A stretch of DNA of 32,348 nt, from contig JAFVQX010000082.1 of NCBI GenBank assembly GCA_017504585.1, forward strand, positions 1 through 32,348, given 5' to 3'. This stretch comes from Lentisphaeria bacterium. GTDB taxonomy: Bacteria; Verrucomicrobiota; Lentisphaeria; Victivallales; Victivallaceae. Positions 14,750 through 23,077 of this stretch are shown one piece after another. How positions within the stretch are numbered: position 1 is the stretch's first letter; the number at the start of each line of letters is the position of its first letter. The position numbers were made by a program, and so were the translations under genes. Under the pieces are notes generated by a model. It saw only the letters and a program-made list of their open reading frames with translations. It had not been told where the DNA came from and did not search any database.

Positions 14750-15817
14750 ATGAAAGAATATAAGAGTTTTTTCCGTAATACAGTCGATGAAATGGCTGGC
14801 TATACTCCCGGTGAACAGCCCAAAATGCTGGATCTGGTCAAGCTCAATACCAACGAAAATCCTTTTCCGCCATCCCCGGCAGTTCTGGGCGCGCTGGAGA
14901 GTTTTGACGGCTCCATGCTGCGGCGTTATCCTGACCCCATGGCGGATAGTCTGTGCAGCGCTATTGCGCAAGTCAATAATGTAACGCGCAACATGGTCAT
15001 TGCCGGTAACGGTTCCGACGATATATTGACCATGACTTTCCGGGCATTTACCGCGCCGGATAAGCCGGTGGCGATATTGGAGCCGACTTATTCGCTCTAT
15101 CCGGTACTTGCCAAGATGCAGGAAGCGCCGGTGATCAAAATCGCTTTGGATGAAAATAACAACTTTGCCATGCCCGGCGATATTCTGGAGCAGGCCAAAG
15201 ATGCCAATATCCTGATCATCACCCGACCCAATGCACCTACGGGCAATACTTTCCCCAAAGAAGATATCCGCAAGCTGGCTGCCGAATTTGAAGGCATATT
15301 GTTTATTGACGAAGCTTATGCGGATTTTGCGGAAGATAACTGTATGGATCTTGCCAGCGAGTATTCCAACGTGATCGTCAGCCGGACTTCCAGCAAAAGT
15401 CTGGCGCTGGCCGGTTTGCGTTTCGGTTATGCCGTGGCGCACCCCGCAATCATTGAGGGGCTGAACAAACTCAAAGACTCCTACAATATGGATATGCTGA
15501 CTCAAAGACTTGCCGAAGCGGCGATCCGCGATCAGGAGTATTTGCAGACAACGGTTGCCAAAGTTAAAAAATTGCGCGCAGAGCTTGCCGGCGAGTTGGA
15601 ACGGCTCAACTTCAAGCTGATCCCCGCGCAGGCAAACTTTATTTTTGCCTGCCCGCCGGATGAAGATGGCGCCAAAGCGTTCAAGTTTTTGCGCGACCAT
15701 GCGGTGATCGTGCGCTACTTCCCCGGCGAAGTTACCGGCAAGTATTTGCGTATTACCGTGGGCACCGCCGCCCAGAACAAACGGTTGATCGATGTGCTGG
15801 AGATGCTTTATAAGTAA
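14750..15817 (+). CDS. hisC: Histidinol-phosphate aminotransferase
   Basis: A 355-residue class I/II PLP aminotransferase of the HisC type, converting imidazole acetol phosphate and glutamate to histidinol phosphate in histidine synthesis. Motifs: LNTNENPFPPSP (32-43), RYPDP (59-63), RPNAPTG (159-165, a variant of NPNNPTG), DEAYADF (187-193), the PLP lysine in SSKSLALAGLRFGY (K216) and the phosphate-binding Arg in GLRFGY (R224). Length and start fit the family. It stands alone from other his genes and is followed after 32 bases by a kinase-like gene on the same strand. Some HisC-like enzymes act on other amino acids, but the N-terminal Asn/Pro motif is that of true HisC. Confidence 0.93.
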   Translation: MKEYKSFFRNTVDEMAGYTPGEQPKMLDLVKLNTNENPFPPSPAVLGALESFDGSMLRRYPDPMADSLCSAIAQVNNVTRNMVIAGNGSDDILTMTFRAFTAPDKPVAILEPTYSLYPVLAKMQEAPVIKIALDENNNFAMPGDILEQAKDANILIITRPNAPTGNTFPKEDIRKLAAEFEGILFIDEAYADFAEDNCMDLASEYSNVIVSRTSSKSLALAGLRFGYAVAHPAIIEGLNKLKDSYNMDMLTQRLAEAAIRDQEYLQTTVAKVKKLRAELAGELERLNFKLIPAQANFIFACPPDEDGAKAFKFLRDHAVIVRYFPGEVTGKYLRITVGTAAQNKRLIDVLEMLYK

Positions 15818-15849
15818 CTTGCCATATTAAAAAGCAAGGCCGAGGTATT

Positions 15850-16671
15850 ATGAAAAATTTTGTTGCAGAAGCTTTTGAGCAAAAGCAAACTTCCATTTGG
15901 AGTTCGTGGCAGTTTGTTCAAAGCGATTTTGCAGAAGAGTTTGCTTTCCTCCGGCAAAATTCGCCGTTGGTACGCAATGGCAAACACCAGCTTATCTGGC
16001 GTACCAAACAAAAATTTGTGCTGAAAATCACAACAGCATCCGGCAAAACTTTTGCTTACAAAGCTTATGACAAACTTAAGAAAAAATACAAGTTCTTTTT
16101 CCGGCTTTCTCCTTGCGGTGCCGAAGCGGTTAATTATCAGTTGATAAAGTCAATAAATATTCCGGTTCCGCAAATTTGGGCAGCAGGAGATGTCCGCAGA
16201 AAAGGTGTTCTGGAAACAGCTTTTATTGCTACTGAATTTGCCGAAGGTTATCTTGACGGCAGAGAGTTTTTAGCCGACGGCAAATATCATGACCGGCTTG
16301 ATTTGCAAGAAGAATTCATTGTACGCCATTTACAGCTGCTTGCCCGTTTGCACGATCACAATATACTGCATCGCGGTTTTACGCCCATGAATCTGCTCTT
16401 TCGTATCAGCGATAAGGTGAATTCGGCCGACTGTGCGCTGGATATTATGTGGATCGATGTGGCAAGCTGCCGCAAGATGCCCCGGTTTATGCTCAAAAAG
16501 CGTATGATCGTGGATTTTGAACAATTTTTCCGCTTTTTTGAATTCAGCACTGAAGAATTGCGTAAATATTTGAATGTTTACCTGGCGGCGGCGGAAAAAC
16601 CGCTGGCAGCTTCGGCAGATGAAATTTTGCCGAAACTGGAAAAAGCATTGCAGAAGCGCCGCAAACGTTAA
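15850..16671 (+). CDS. Lipopolysaccharide kinase (WaaP/Kdo kinase)-like protein, possibly a pseudokinase
   Basis: A 273-residue protein with a eukaryotic-like kinase fold of the WaaP/Kdo-kinase/RIO type. The ATP lysine is probably K71 (FAYKAY). The catalytic loop reads LHDHNILHRGFTPMNLLF (167-184) and the metal-binding Asp is D203 (WIDVASC). The loop Asp of HRD/HGD is replaced by Gly (G176, codon GGT at 16375-16377), while the downstream Asn (N181) is kept. WaaP-family enzymes phosphorylate heptose or Kdo of the lipopolysaccharide inner core at the cytoplasmic face. Loss of the catalytic base would make this one inactive or unusual. It is probably co-transcribed with hisC. Its TAA overlaps the TAA of the convergent araC gene by 2 bases. 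Confidence 0.72.
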   Translation: MKNFVAEAFEQKQTSIWSSWQFVQSDFAEEFAFLRQNSPLVRNGKHQLIWRTKQKFVLKITTASGKTFAYKAYDKLKKKYKFFFRLSPCGAEAVNYQLIKSINIPVPQIWAAGDVRRKGVLETAFIATEFAEGYLDGREFLADGKYHDRLDLQEEFIVRHLQLLARLHDHNILHRGFTPMNLLFRISDKVNSADCALDIMWIDVASCRKMPRFMLKKRMIVDFEQFFRFFEFSTEELRKYLNVYLAAAEKPLAASADEILPKLEKALQKRRKR

Positions 16672-16678
16672 TTTGCGG
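16659..16678. terminator. Hairpin spanning the convergent stop codons
   Basis: CCGCAAA (16659-16665) and TTTGCGG (16672-16678) form a perfect 7-base-pair stem with a CGTTAA loop that holds both stop codons, TAA on the plus strand (16669-16671) and TAA on the minus strand (16670-16668). There is no T-run on either side, so it is not a standard intrinsic terminator; it may stabilise mRNA ends. Confidence 0.35.
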
Positions 16679-17489
16679 TAAAATCTCTCCGGTAGTAACT
16701 TCTGTAAGCCGCGGGGGGCATACCGAAAAGCTTTTTGAATTGCCGCGAAAAGTGAAATCTGTCTTTAAAGCCTACGCTGTCGCAAATATTTTCGATGGGC
16801 AGATTGGAGTTTTTCAGCAATCGCGCCGCACAATTGTAGCGCTGCTGCAGTAAATACTGATAGGGCGTTATACCGCACTCATCCTTAAATAAACGGATCA
16901 TCGCTTCCCGGGACATGCCGCAGCGTTTGGCAAGAAAATCCAGCGCAATATCTTCTTCCAGATGGGTATTTATATAATCCCGCAGCATCGTTATCCGGCT
17001 GTCCATTGCCGGGGCGGTAAATATCGTTTCCGGCAGATAAGCCAGCGCTTGCGATATGATGCTCAACGCCGCCAGACGTACTGCCGGGGTACCGGCTTTG
17101 CCAGCAAGGATACGGTCGCGGAGCTGTTTTATCGGCTCAAGGTCAAATTCTTCGGGCAGCAATATGATCTCTCCGGCAAAAGCCGCGCGGCAGCCCCGGA
17201 GTTCGGCGTGGATAAAAAGCTGTTCGGCAGAAGCATTGCAGAAGCTTTCCAAATTGCACGAGGGCGGCAGCAGATAACAGCGGTTGGCAAGAAAACTTTT
17301 TTTACGCCCATTTACGATCACTCCCGCTCCGGGAGCGTTATGAAAATAAAATCGCCAGTAATCGCCCGATAGCGTGATGCGATCCCAGAAGCTCCCCAAA
17401 GTTACAACCCCCATGGATTCCAGCAGCAAATTCAAGTCGCTGGAAGAGCGAATATCAATTTTATTCATAAATTCAGAAATATTGTTCAT
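16668..17489 (-). CDS. AraC-family transcriptional regulator
   Basis: A 273-residue AraC/XylS-type regulator. The N-terminal half (about 20-110) is a cupin-like sugar-sensing domain, and residues 170-270 hold the double helix-turn-helix, with LDFLAKRCGMSREAMIRLFKDE as the first motif and the typical GFKDRFHFSRQFKKLFG ending. Such proteins usually activate sugar-catabolic genes when their sugar is bound. It is divergent from fucI with 123 bases between the starts, so L-fucose or a related deoxysugar is the natural guess for its ligand. It reads tail-to-tail into the WaaP-like gene. An AAGG sequence lies about 9 bases before the ATG. Confidence 0.93.
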   Translation of the reverse strand: MNNISEFMNKIDIRSSSDLNLLLESMGVVTLGSFWDRITLSGDYWRFYFHNAPGAGVIVNGRKKSFLANRCYLLPPSCNLESFCNASAEQLFIHAELRGCRAAFAGEIILLPEEFDLEPIKQLRDRILAGKAGTPAVRLAALSIISQALAYLPETIFTAPAMDSRITMLRDYINTHLEEDIALDFLAKRCGMSREAMIRLFKDECGITPYQYLLQQRYNCAARLLKNSNLPIENICDSVGFKDRFHFSRQFKKLFGMPPAAYRSYYRRDFTAN

Positions 17490-17499
17490 AGTATAAACC

Positions 17500-17528
17500 T
17501 TGACTTGACAACCTTATTACTATATATT
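17500..17528 (+). promoter_or_regulatory. fucI: fucI promoter
   Basis: TTGACT (17500-17505), 17 bases, then TATATT (17523-17528), giving a leader of about 80 bases before the ATG at 17613. The -35 lies inside the 14-base element AAACCTTGACTTGA (17495-17508) that also occurs in the glycan-operon promoter. A small CCCA/TGGG hairpin (17577-17591) and a good AAGGAG site (17601-17606) precede the start. Confidence 0.5.
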
Positions 17529-17612
17529 TCCAAAGAGTAAAAGCCAATTTTACTTATCAGAAAGATTAAATTTTTCCCATAAAAAGTGGGAGTATAAACA
17601 AGGAGAGTCGTT

Positions 17613-19366
17613 ATGAACTACCCAAAAATCGGTATCCGTCCTACGATCGACGGCAGACGCAAAGGTATCCGCGAATCGCTGGAAGACCAGACTATGAACA
17701 TGGCAAAGCAGGCCGCCGAGCTTTTTACTGCCAATCTGCGCTATACTGACGGCACTCCTGTTCAATGTGTAATTGCCGATACCACCATTGGCGGCGTTGC
17801 CGAAGCCGCTGCCTGTCACGAAAAGTTCAAGCGCGAAAATGTGATGATCACCGTGTCGGTAACGCCCTGCTGGTGCTACGGCTCGGAAACTATGGATATG
17901 GATCGCCATACCATCAAAGCGGTGTGGGGTTTTAACGGTACCGAACGCCCCGGCGCAGTTTATCTGGCGGCGGTGCTGGCGGCTCATTCCCAGAAAGGTC
18001 TGCCCGCCTTCGGTATTTACGGCAAAGATGTGCAGGATGCTGACTGCAAAGTGATCCCCGCTGACGTGGAAGAAAAACTTTTGCGTTTCGGCAGAGCGGC
18101 TCTGGCGGCGGCGCAGATGCGGGGCAAGAGCTATCTTTCTATCGGCAGCGTTTCCATGGGGATCGCCGGTTCGATCCTTTGCCCGGAAATGTTTGAACAG
18201 TACTTTGATATGCGCTGCGAGTCGGTGGACTCCACCGAAATCATCCGCCGTGTAAATGAAGGCATTTACGATGCCGAAGAATTTGCCAAAGCCTCCGCAT
18301 GGATCAAAGCCAACTGCCCGGAAAGCGAAGACTTTTACAATGTGGGCGATGCCCGCCGCTCGCCGGAAAACAAGCGCGAGATCTTCGATTACTGCGCCAA
18401 GATGACCATTATTGCCCGCGACCTGATGGTGGGCAACCCCAAATTGGCGGAAATGGGTTTTGTGGAAGAATCCTGCGGGCATAACGCGATCATGGCGGGT
18501 TTTCAGGGGCAGCGTCAGTGGACTGACCACATGCCCAACGGCGATTTTATGAAACCGTACTCAACAGCTCTTTTGACTGGAACGGTATCCGCGCGCCTTA
18601 TGTTATGGCGACCGAAAATGACGGTCTTAACGGCGTAGCCATGCTCTTCGGCAGACTGTTGACCAACAGCGCCAGCGGTTTTTCCGATGTGCGTACCTAT
18701 TGGAGCCCCGAAGCGGTCAAGGCTGCCACCGGTTATGATCTGGAAGTACCGGGCATGATCCATTTGATCAACTCCGGAGCTACCACCATGGATGCCACCG
18801 GTGCCATGACCATTGACGGCAAACCGGCAATGAAACACTTTTGGGATATTACCGAAAGCGATGTTCAGGCGGCACTTAAAGCCACCACCTGGTGCCCCGC
18901 CAACAATGGTTACTTCCGCGGCGGCGGTTTCTCCTCGCGCTTCTTCACCCGCGGCGGTATGCCCATTACTCTGGCGCGCGTCAACCGTATCCATGGCTTG
19001 GGTCCGGTGCTGCAGATCGCCGAAGGTTATACCTACGCTCCGCCGAAAGAAGTCCACGATATCCTGGATAAGCGCACCGACCCGGGCTGGCCGACTACCT
19101 GGTTCGTACCCCGCCTGACCGGCAAAGGCGCGTTCAAAGATGTTTACAGCGTTATGGCTAACTGGGGCGCCAATCACGGAGCCTTCAACTACGGTCATAT
19201 CGGGGCGGATTTGATCACGCTGGCAAGTATCTTGCGTATTCCGGTGTGCATGCACAATGTGGACGAAGACAAAATTTACCGCCCCAGCGCATGGGCAGCA
19301 TTCGGTATGGATGCCGAAGGTGCGGACTACCGCGCCTGCGCCAACTTCGGTCCGGCATACAAATAA
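17613..19366 (+). pseudogene. fucI: L-fucose isomerase, interrupted by a one-base deletion
   Basis: Two overlapping frames (17613-18638 and an open frame ending at 19366) together encode a nearly complete L-fucose isomerase. The first supplies residues 1-313, ending at PNGDFM (ATG 18549-18551). The second resumes at 18554 with [23 protein letters not shown]. Inserting one G after 18551 restores a continuous protein of 584 residues, close to the 591 of E. coli FucI. The family landmarks are intact, including [16 protein letters not shown] before the break and [24 protein letters not shown] and the [14 protein letters not shown] end after it. The enzyme converts L-fucose to L-fuculose using Mn2+. 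The rest of the gene shows no decay, so a recent mutation, a phase-variant state or an assembly error are all possible. No canonical -1 slippery heptamer is present at the site. Confidence 0.9.
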
Positions 19367-19382
19367 GAGATCACAAAACATC

Positions 19383-19405
19383 ACCGGCAGACCCCATCTG
19401 CCGGT
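19383..19405. terminator. Stable hairpin after fucI
   Basis: ACCGGCAG (19383-19390) and CTGCCGGT (19398-19405) form a perfect 8-base-pair GC-rich stem with a 7-base loop, 17 bases after the fucI stop. There is no T-run, so alone it is a poor terminator, but it lies just before a full one. Confidence 0.5.
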
Positions 19406-19410
19406 AATAA

Positions 19411-19463
19411 AAACAGGGGCAGTTGCCAAACCTCTCAAAAGGTTGCAACGCCCCTGTTTTTTT
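19411..19463. terminator. Bidirectional terminator between fucI and the convergent glycosidase gene
   Basis: ACAGGGGC-A-GTTGC (19413-19426) pairs with GCAAC-GCCCCTGT (19445-19457), a 13-base-pair stem with one bulged A. T-runs follow on both strands (seven T on the plus strand at 19457-19463, five on the minus). Confidence 0.85.
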
Positions 19464-19484
19464 GCTTGAAATTACTTCTGAAGA

Positions 19485-21560
19485 TTATTTTTCTATGACT
19501 ACCGAGAAAAATCTCTTCAAGCCTTTCAAATCAACCACCGCTTTGCCAGCTTCTGCTGCAATATCTTTTGCATCGCCCAGATCGGCGGCGTAAAGTTTGG
19601 CACTCTTGATATTGCTGGCGATTTCCACCGCGCCGGTCAGCGCTTCGTAATTCAGTGATTCCACGATCGCCTGACCGGTTTTGTGCAGTTTTACGGTCGG
19701 GTGAAGATTGGCTGTAATGGTTATGGGCATAAAATGAACCACATAATTGCCATTTTTATCGGTATAGACCCGGTAACGCAAATTATCGGGCAAATCGATT
19801 TGCAGCGCAGTGGGGATCATGTTTTTCAGCATTTCTGCAATATTTTCTGCCTGACCGGGGGCGTTGCCCAGCACCGGAGTCCACAACAGTTTTTCTGCAA
19901 GTTTATAGAAGCCGTACTTGTCAGGTTCCGGCAGATTTTCTTTGCCGGTAAATTCGATCACCGCAGGCACCGTGCCGGGGATCTCCCAGAAGGTGATCTG
20001 GAAAAACTCTTTCCGCACTTCCGGCGGCAAAGTCCGGTCAACTTGCGGCTTTTGCGGGTCGATGCCGTACTTTTTCAAGGGTGAACCGCTGGCTCTGGCT
20101 GTACCAAATTCATCGCAAGAACCCATCAAGCCGGTAACGATCAGCGTGCCGCCAGATTGCTGATAACTGGCAAATGCGGCAAGTTCTTTATCGCTCAAAC
20201 TGTCGCAGTTGGTAAGGATGAGATACTTGATCTTATCGGCATTTTCCGGAACTTCCGAAGTTACATTCACTGCTACATTGCTGCGGTAAAGCGCCCGGAT
20301 TATTTCCTTGAAGCCATCCACATAATCCGCAGAAAAACTGCCGTTGTAGTTGCGGGATGCACTGCTGAAATAGACCGCGACTTGCGCTGTATCAGTCAAT
20401 TCCGAAAGTTCCGGATAGCGGGCATCAAAGTTGTACGCTTCGTGGACGATCTCCGGCTCATCGGGCAGCTGGCACTGTTCTTCAAAAGTCAAGCCGCAGC
20501 GGGTCTTGTGCGTGGAGATCCAGCTGTCGCTGTTGAAAAATTTGTTCAAGCTCCAGGTCTGGAATCCTTCTGCCGGGAAAAATGCGTAACCCAACCCCAG
20601 ACAGGGCATATCGTATTTTTCGGCAATGCCGCCATTGAGGAGCATATCGGGTATGCGGACTTCGATGGAGTTTTTGCCGCCGGAGATATTGCCGCACATT
20701 TCCAGCATAACTGTATTGAGCGAACTGTGCCATACAGCCATATCCAGCCCGCTGTTGTCATTGCTTTTGCCGGTGGAACTGCTGCAGCAGCTGGTCAAAA
20801 GTTTGCCCGCCGGAATAGCGTTGCGAACCATGGCAAGGAAATCTCTGCCATCTTCAGCATGCTGTTTTATCCACATGCGGAAATCCGGATTGTCGTAATT
20901 GCCCCAGAAGCTGAAGTCGCTGGTATCCGGCAGTATTTTGCCGGTGGCAAGGTTGAATTTTTTCCGGCAATGTTCGCAGCCGCAGCTTGCCCAGTGGGCG
21001 TAGTGGCAGACATCGTCGCACATAAGTCCGTCGATATTGGTATCAGAAAAGAGCCGCTGCACATAGCTTTGATAAGCAAAGCGGAAATCCGGATTGTTCA
21101 CACAAAAACATTCGGAGTGATACCTTGCTATATATATAGGAGTATTGTCATCCACCCGCCGCTGCCGGAAGTCGTTGAGTTTTTTACCCGCATAGCTCAA
21201 GCAGTCGATAAACGCCGGGTCGGGCGTCATGGGCACATGGTGATGGTTGCGGTTGAAGTTTTCCGCACGGTCTTCCCAGTTCCGGGGGCGGTAAGTCAAA
21301 ACCGCCGAATGGTGGTCGATGACCTTGATGCCGTATTTGTGATATTCATTGACCGTAAAAGCAATAAGTTTGTGGATCAAGTCAAAGTTAAAGACATAGT
21401 CCCAGCGGAAATGATAGCCGAAAACCACTGCCAGTTCCACTTTGGCAGCGGCTGCGGCGGCAACCTTTTGCCGGATGCGTTCTTCTACTGCGGGATTGGG
21501 AAAATCCATATCTTCCCAGGTGAACCAGTGGCTGATGGTGCGGAGGTGATTGGTACGCAT
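19485..21560 (-). CDS. Glycoside hydrolase-like protein (GHL6/GH151 or GH42-like, with a trimerisation-type domain)
   Basis: A 691-residue protein without signal peptide. The N-terminal TIM barrel (about 1-370) has WFTWEDMDFPNP (12-23), IDGLMCDDVC (176-185) and the Cys cluster CGCEHCRKKF (193-202), typical of hypothetical glycosyl-hydrolase families around GH42. Residues from about 400 to 560 resemble the flavodoxin-like GH42 trimerisation domain (VAVYFSSASR, YLILTNCDSLSD, GGTLIVTGLMG), followed by a small beta-domain. The GHL6-plus-trimerisation arrangement is, as far as I recall, that of GH151 alpha-L-fucosidases. The convergent fucI gene makes fucosidase an attractive guess, but this is inference. 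It is the last gene of the ROK-hpt-glycosidase group, 4 bases after hpt, and has an AGGAG site. Confidence 0.72.
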   Translation of the reverse strand: MRTNHLRTISHWFTWEDMDFPNPAVEERIRQKVAAAAAAKVELAVVFGYHFRWDYVFNFDLIHKLIAFTVNEYHKYGIKVIDHHSAVLTYRPRNWEDRAENFNRNHHHVPMTPDPAFIDCLSYAGKKLNDFRQRRVDDNTPIYIARYHSECFCVNNPDFRFAYQSYVQRLFSDTNIDGLMCDDVCHYAHWASCGCEHCRKKFNLATGKILPDTSDFSFWGNYDNPDFRMWIKQHAEDGRDFLAMVRNAIPAGKLLTSCCSSSTGKSNDNSGLDMAVWHSSLNTVMLEMCGNISGGKNSIEVRIPDMLLNGGIAEKYDMPCLGLGYAFFPAEGFQTWSLNKFFNSDSWISTHKTRCGLTFEEQCQLPDEPEIVHEAYNFDARYPELSELTDTAQVAVYFSSASRNYNGSFSADYVDGFKEIIRALYRSNVAVNVTSEVPENADKIKYLILTNCDSLSDKELAAFASYQQSGGTLIVTGLMGSCDEFGTARASGSPLKKYGIDPQKPQVDRTLPPEVRKEFFQITFWEIPGTVPAVIEFTGKENLPEPDKYGFYKLAEKLLWTPVLGNAPGQAENIAEMLKNMIPTALQIDLPDNLRYRVYTDKNGNYVVHFMPITITANLHPTVKLHKTGQAIVESLNYEALTGAVEIASNIKSAKLYAADLGDAKDIAAEAGKAVVDLKGLKRFFSVVIEK

Positions 21561-21564
21561 ATTT

Positions 21565-22074
21565 TTACTCCTGATCTAACACGCCGATAAACGGCAGATT
21601 TCTGTATTCCTCGTTATAGTCAAGGCCGTAGCCCACTACAAATTCGTCTTCGATCTCAAATCCCACCCAATCCGGGGCGGAGAAAAGTTTGTCTTTGATT
21701 TTTTTATTGAGCAAAACGCAGCTTTTTACACTCAAAGCACCTTTTCGGGTAAACTCTTCGATAATGCACTTCATAGTAAAACCGGTATCCAGAATATCGT
21801 CGATCAACAATACATGGCGGTTTTCGATGGGCAGCTTGAGGTTGCTGCGGATCTTCAACTCACCGGTGGAGCTGGTGTTTACATAGCTGGATGCTGCAAA
21901 GGTATCGTACTGCAGCGGCAGCTCTATGGCTCGCATGATATCCGAAGCAAAGATCATGGCTCCGTTGAGCAGACAAACTACCGTCAGATCTTTATCTTTG
22001 TAGTATTCAGTAAGCTCTTTGCCCAGACTTTCGATCCGCTTTTGTATCTCTTCTCTGGAAATCAAAGTTTTCAT
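21565..22074 (-). CDS. hpt: Hypoxanthine phosphoribosyltransferase
   Basis: A 169-residue purine salvage enzyme that makes IMP or GMP from hypoxanthine or guanine and PRPP in the cytoplasm. The PRPP loop LIDDILDTGFT is at 90-100, the flexible-loop segment SSYVNTSSTGE at 62-72, and the C-terminal purine-binding part GFEIEDEFVVGYGLDYNEEYR is intact. The frame is open three bases further to a TTG at 22077, but the ATG at 22074 is preferred. Its A is shared with the TGA of the upstream ROK gene (TGATG), so translation is probably coupled. Purine salvage between a sugar kinase and a glycosidase has no obvious pathway logic. Confidence 0.94.
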   Translation of the reverse strand: MKTLISREEIQKRIESLGKELTEYYKDKDLTVVCLLNGAMIFASDIMRAIELPLQYDTFAASSYVNTSSTGELKIRSNLKLPIENRHVLLIDDILDTGFTMKCIIEEFTRKGALSVKSCVLLNKKIKDKLFSAPDWVGFEIEDEFVVGYGLDYNEEYRNLPFIGVLDQE

Positions 22075-23057
22075 CAAAGGATTCCCGTCTGCTTGAGTTC
22101 ATACAAAGCTCCGGCAAGTCCGGCATAACTGCCGATATCCCGTTTTAGCAAACTTGGCACAACCTGGCACGCTTCAAGAGTCTCTTTCCACGCAAAGTCA
22201 GGCAAATACTTTTTCACCGGCTCCATAAAGAAATCCCCGGCGGCATAAGCAATGGTGCCCAGCACGATTTTTTCGGGATTGAATATGTTCATGAGCATCC
22301 CGAACATTTGGGCGTCACGCAAACACATTTCGTCCCAGAGTTTTACGGCGTATTCCACACCATCTCTTGCGGCATTTTCCAGCGAAAGCATATCCAGATT
22401 TTCAAGCAAACCGTCTTTGGCATATTTGAGCATGGCGTGACCGGTTTGTCCGGCAAGTTCTTCCTGCATACGCTGGGCGATGGCTCTGCCGCCGCAGTAG
22501 GCTTCCCAACAGCCTTTGAGCCCGCAGTTGCACTGTCTGCCATAAGGTTCGATCACGGAGTGACCGATCTCCCCGGCAAGGAAAGTTTTGCCCTGCACCA
22601 GTTTGCCCCCGGCAATGATCCCGGCTCCGATGCCGGTACTCATAGTCAGATAAATCATATCCTTGCAGCCTTTGCCAGCTCCGAAGAGCCACTCGGCCAA
22701 AGCTCCGCAGTTGGCATCATTTTCAAAACAGCCCCGGATCTGCAAAGCGTTTTCCAGATAGCTCTTGATAGGCACATTCCGCCAATAAGGATTGTTGGGC
22801 GGCGTGGTAATGATGCCGTTGGGTATATCCGCCGGGGAGGGCGTGGATATACCGAATGCCAGCACATCTTTGCCGGTGATATTTTCTTTTGCCATAAGCT
22901 CTTTGGCGATTGCCGCCAGCCGGGGCAAGATCACCGCCGGATCAGTATTTTTATTGTCGAGCCGGTCGCTTTGCACGATCACGCCATCAATAGTACCCAA
23001 GCCGATACCGATTTTGGTACCGCCGATGTCAAACCCGATCAAGTATTTGTTGCTCAT
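22074..23057 (-). CDS. ROK-family sugar kinase (glucokinase-like)
   Basis: A 327-residue ROK kinase. The ATP loop is GFDIGGTKIGIGLG (8-21), the catalytic Asp lies in FENDANCGALAEW (D114), the ROK signature runs from GIGAGIIAGGKL through GEIGHSV (163-169), and the zinc motif CNCGLKGCWE is at 176-185. It has no DNA-binding domain, so it is a kinase rather than a NagC/XylR repressor. Expected reaction: ATP-dependent phosphorylation of glucose or an N-acetylhexosamine. The frame extends upstream to 23198, but that extension lacks family similarity; the ATG at 23057 begins MSNKYLIGFDIGG and is preceded by AAGGATA. It lies 20 bases after the M16 peptidase gene and overlaps hpt. Confidence 0.93.
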   Translation of the reverse strand: MSNKYLIGFDIGGTKIGIGLGTIDGVIVQSDRLDNKNTDPAVILPRLAAIAKELMAKENITGKDVLAFGISTPSPADIPNGIITTPPNNPYWRNVPIKSYLENALQIRGCFENDANCGALAEWLFGAGKGCKDMIYLTMSTGIGAGIIAGGKLVQGKTFLAGEIGHSVIEPYGRQCNCGLKGCWEAYCGGRAIAQRMQEELAGQTGHAMLKYAKDGLLENLDMLSLENAARDGVEYAVKLWDEMCLRDAQMFGMLMNIFNPEKIVLGTIAYAAGDFFMEPVKKYLPDFAWKETLEACQVVPSLLKRDIGSYAGLAGALYELKQTGIL

Positions 23058-23077
23058 AGATATATCCTTATATTGTA

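Noticed and set aside
14702-15700. 332-codon minus-strand frame opposite hisC
   Set aside because: Mirror of a conserved gene; no motifs and no promoter.
18540-18556. Programmed -1 frameshifting in fucI
   Set aside because: The junction lacks a proper X-XXY-YYZ slippery heptamer in the right phase, and FucI is not known to use recoding; a deletion or sequencing error is simpler.
17550-19438. Two minus-strand frames of 326 and 307 codons opposite fucI, as alternatives to a broken gene
   Set aside because: The plus strand reads as FucI throughout in two frames; the antisense frames show no similarity to anything and cross the fucI promoter and stop.
20157-21590. 477-codon plus-strand frame opposite the GHL6-like gene
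   Set aside because: It overlaps a well-supported glycosidase completely and crosses the hpt boundary; no recognisable domains.
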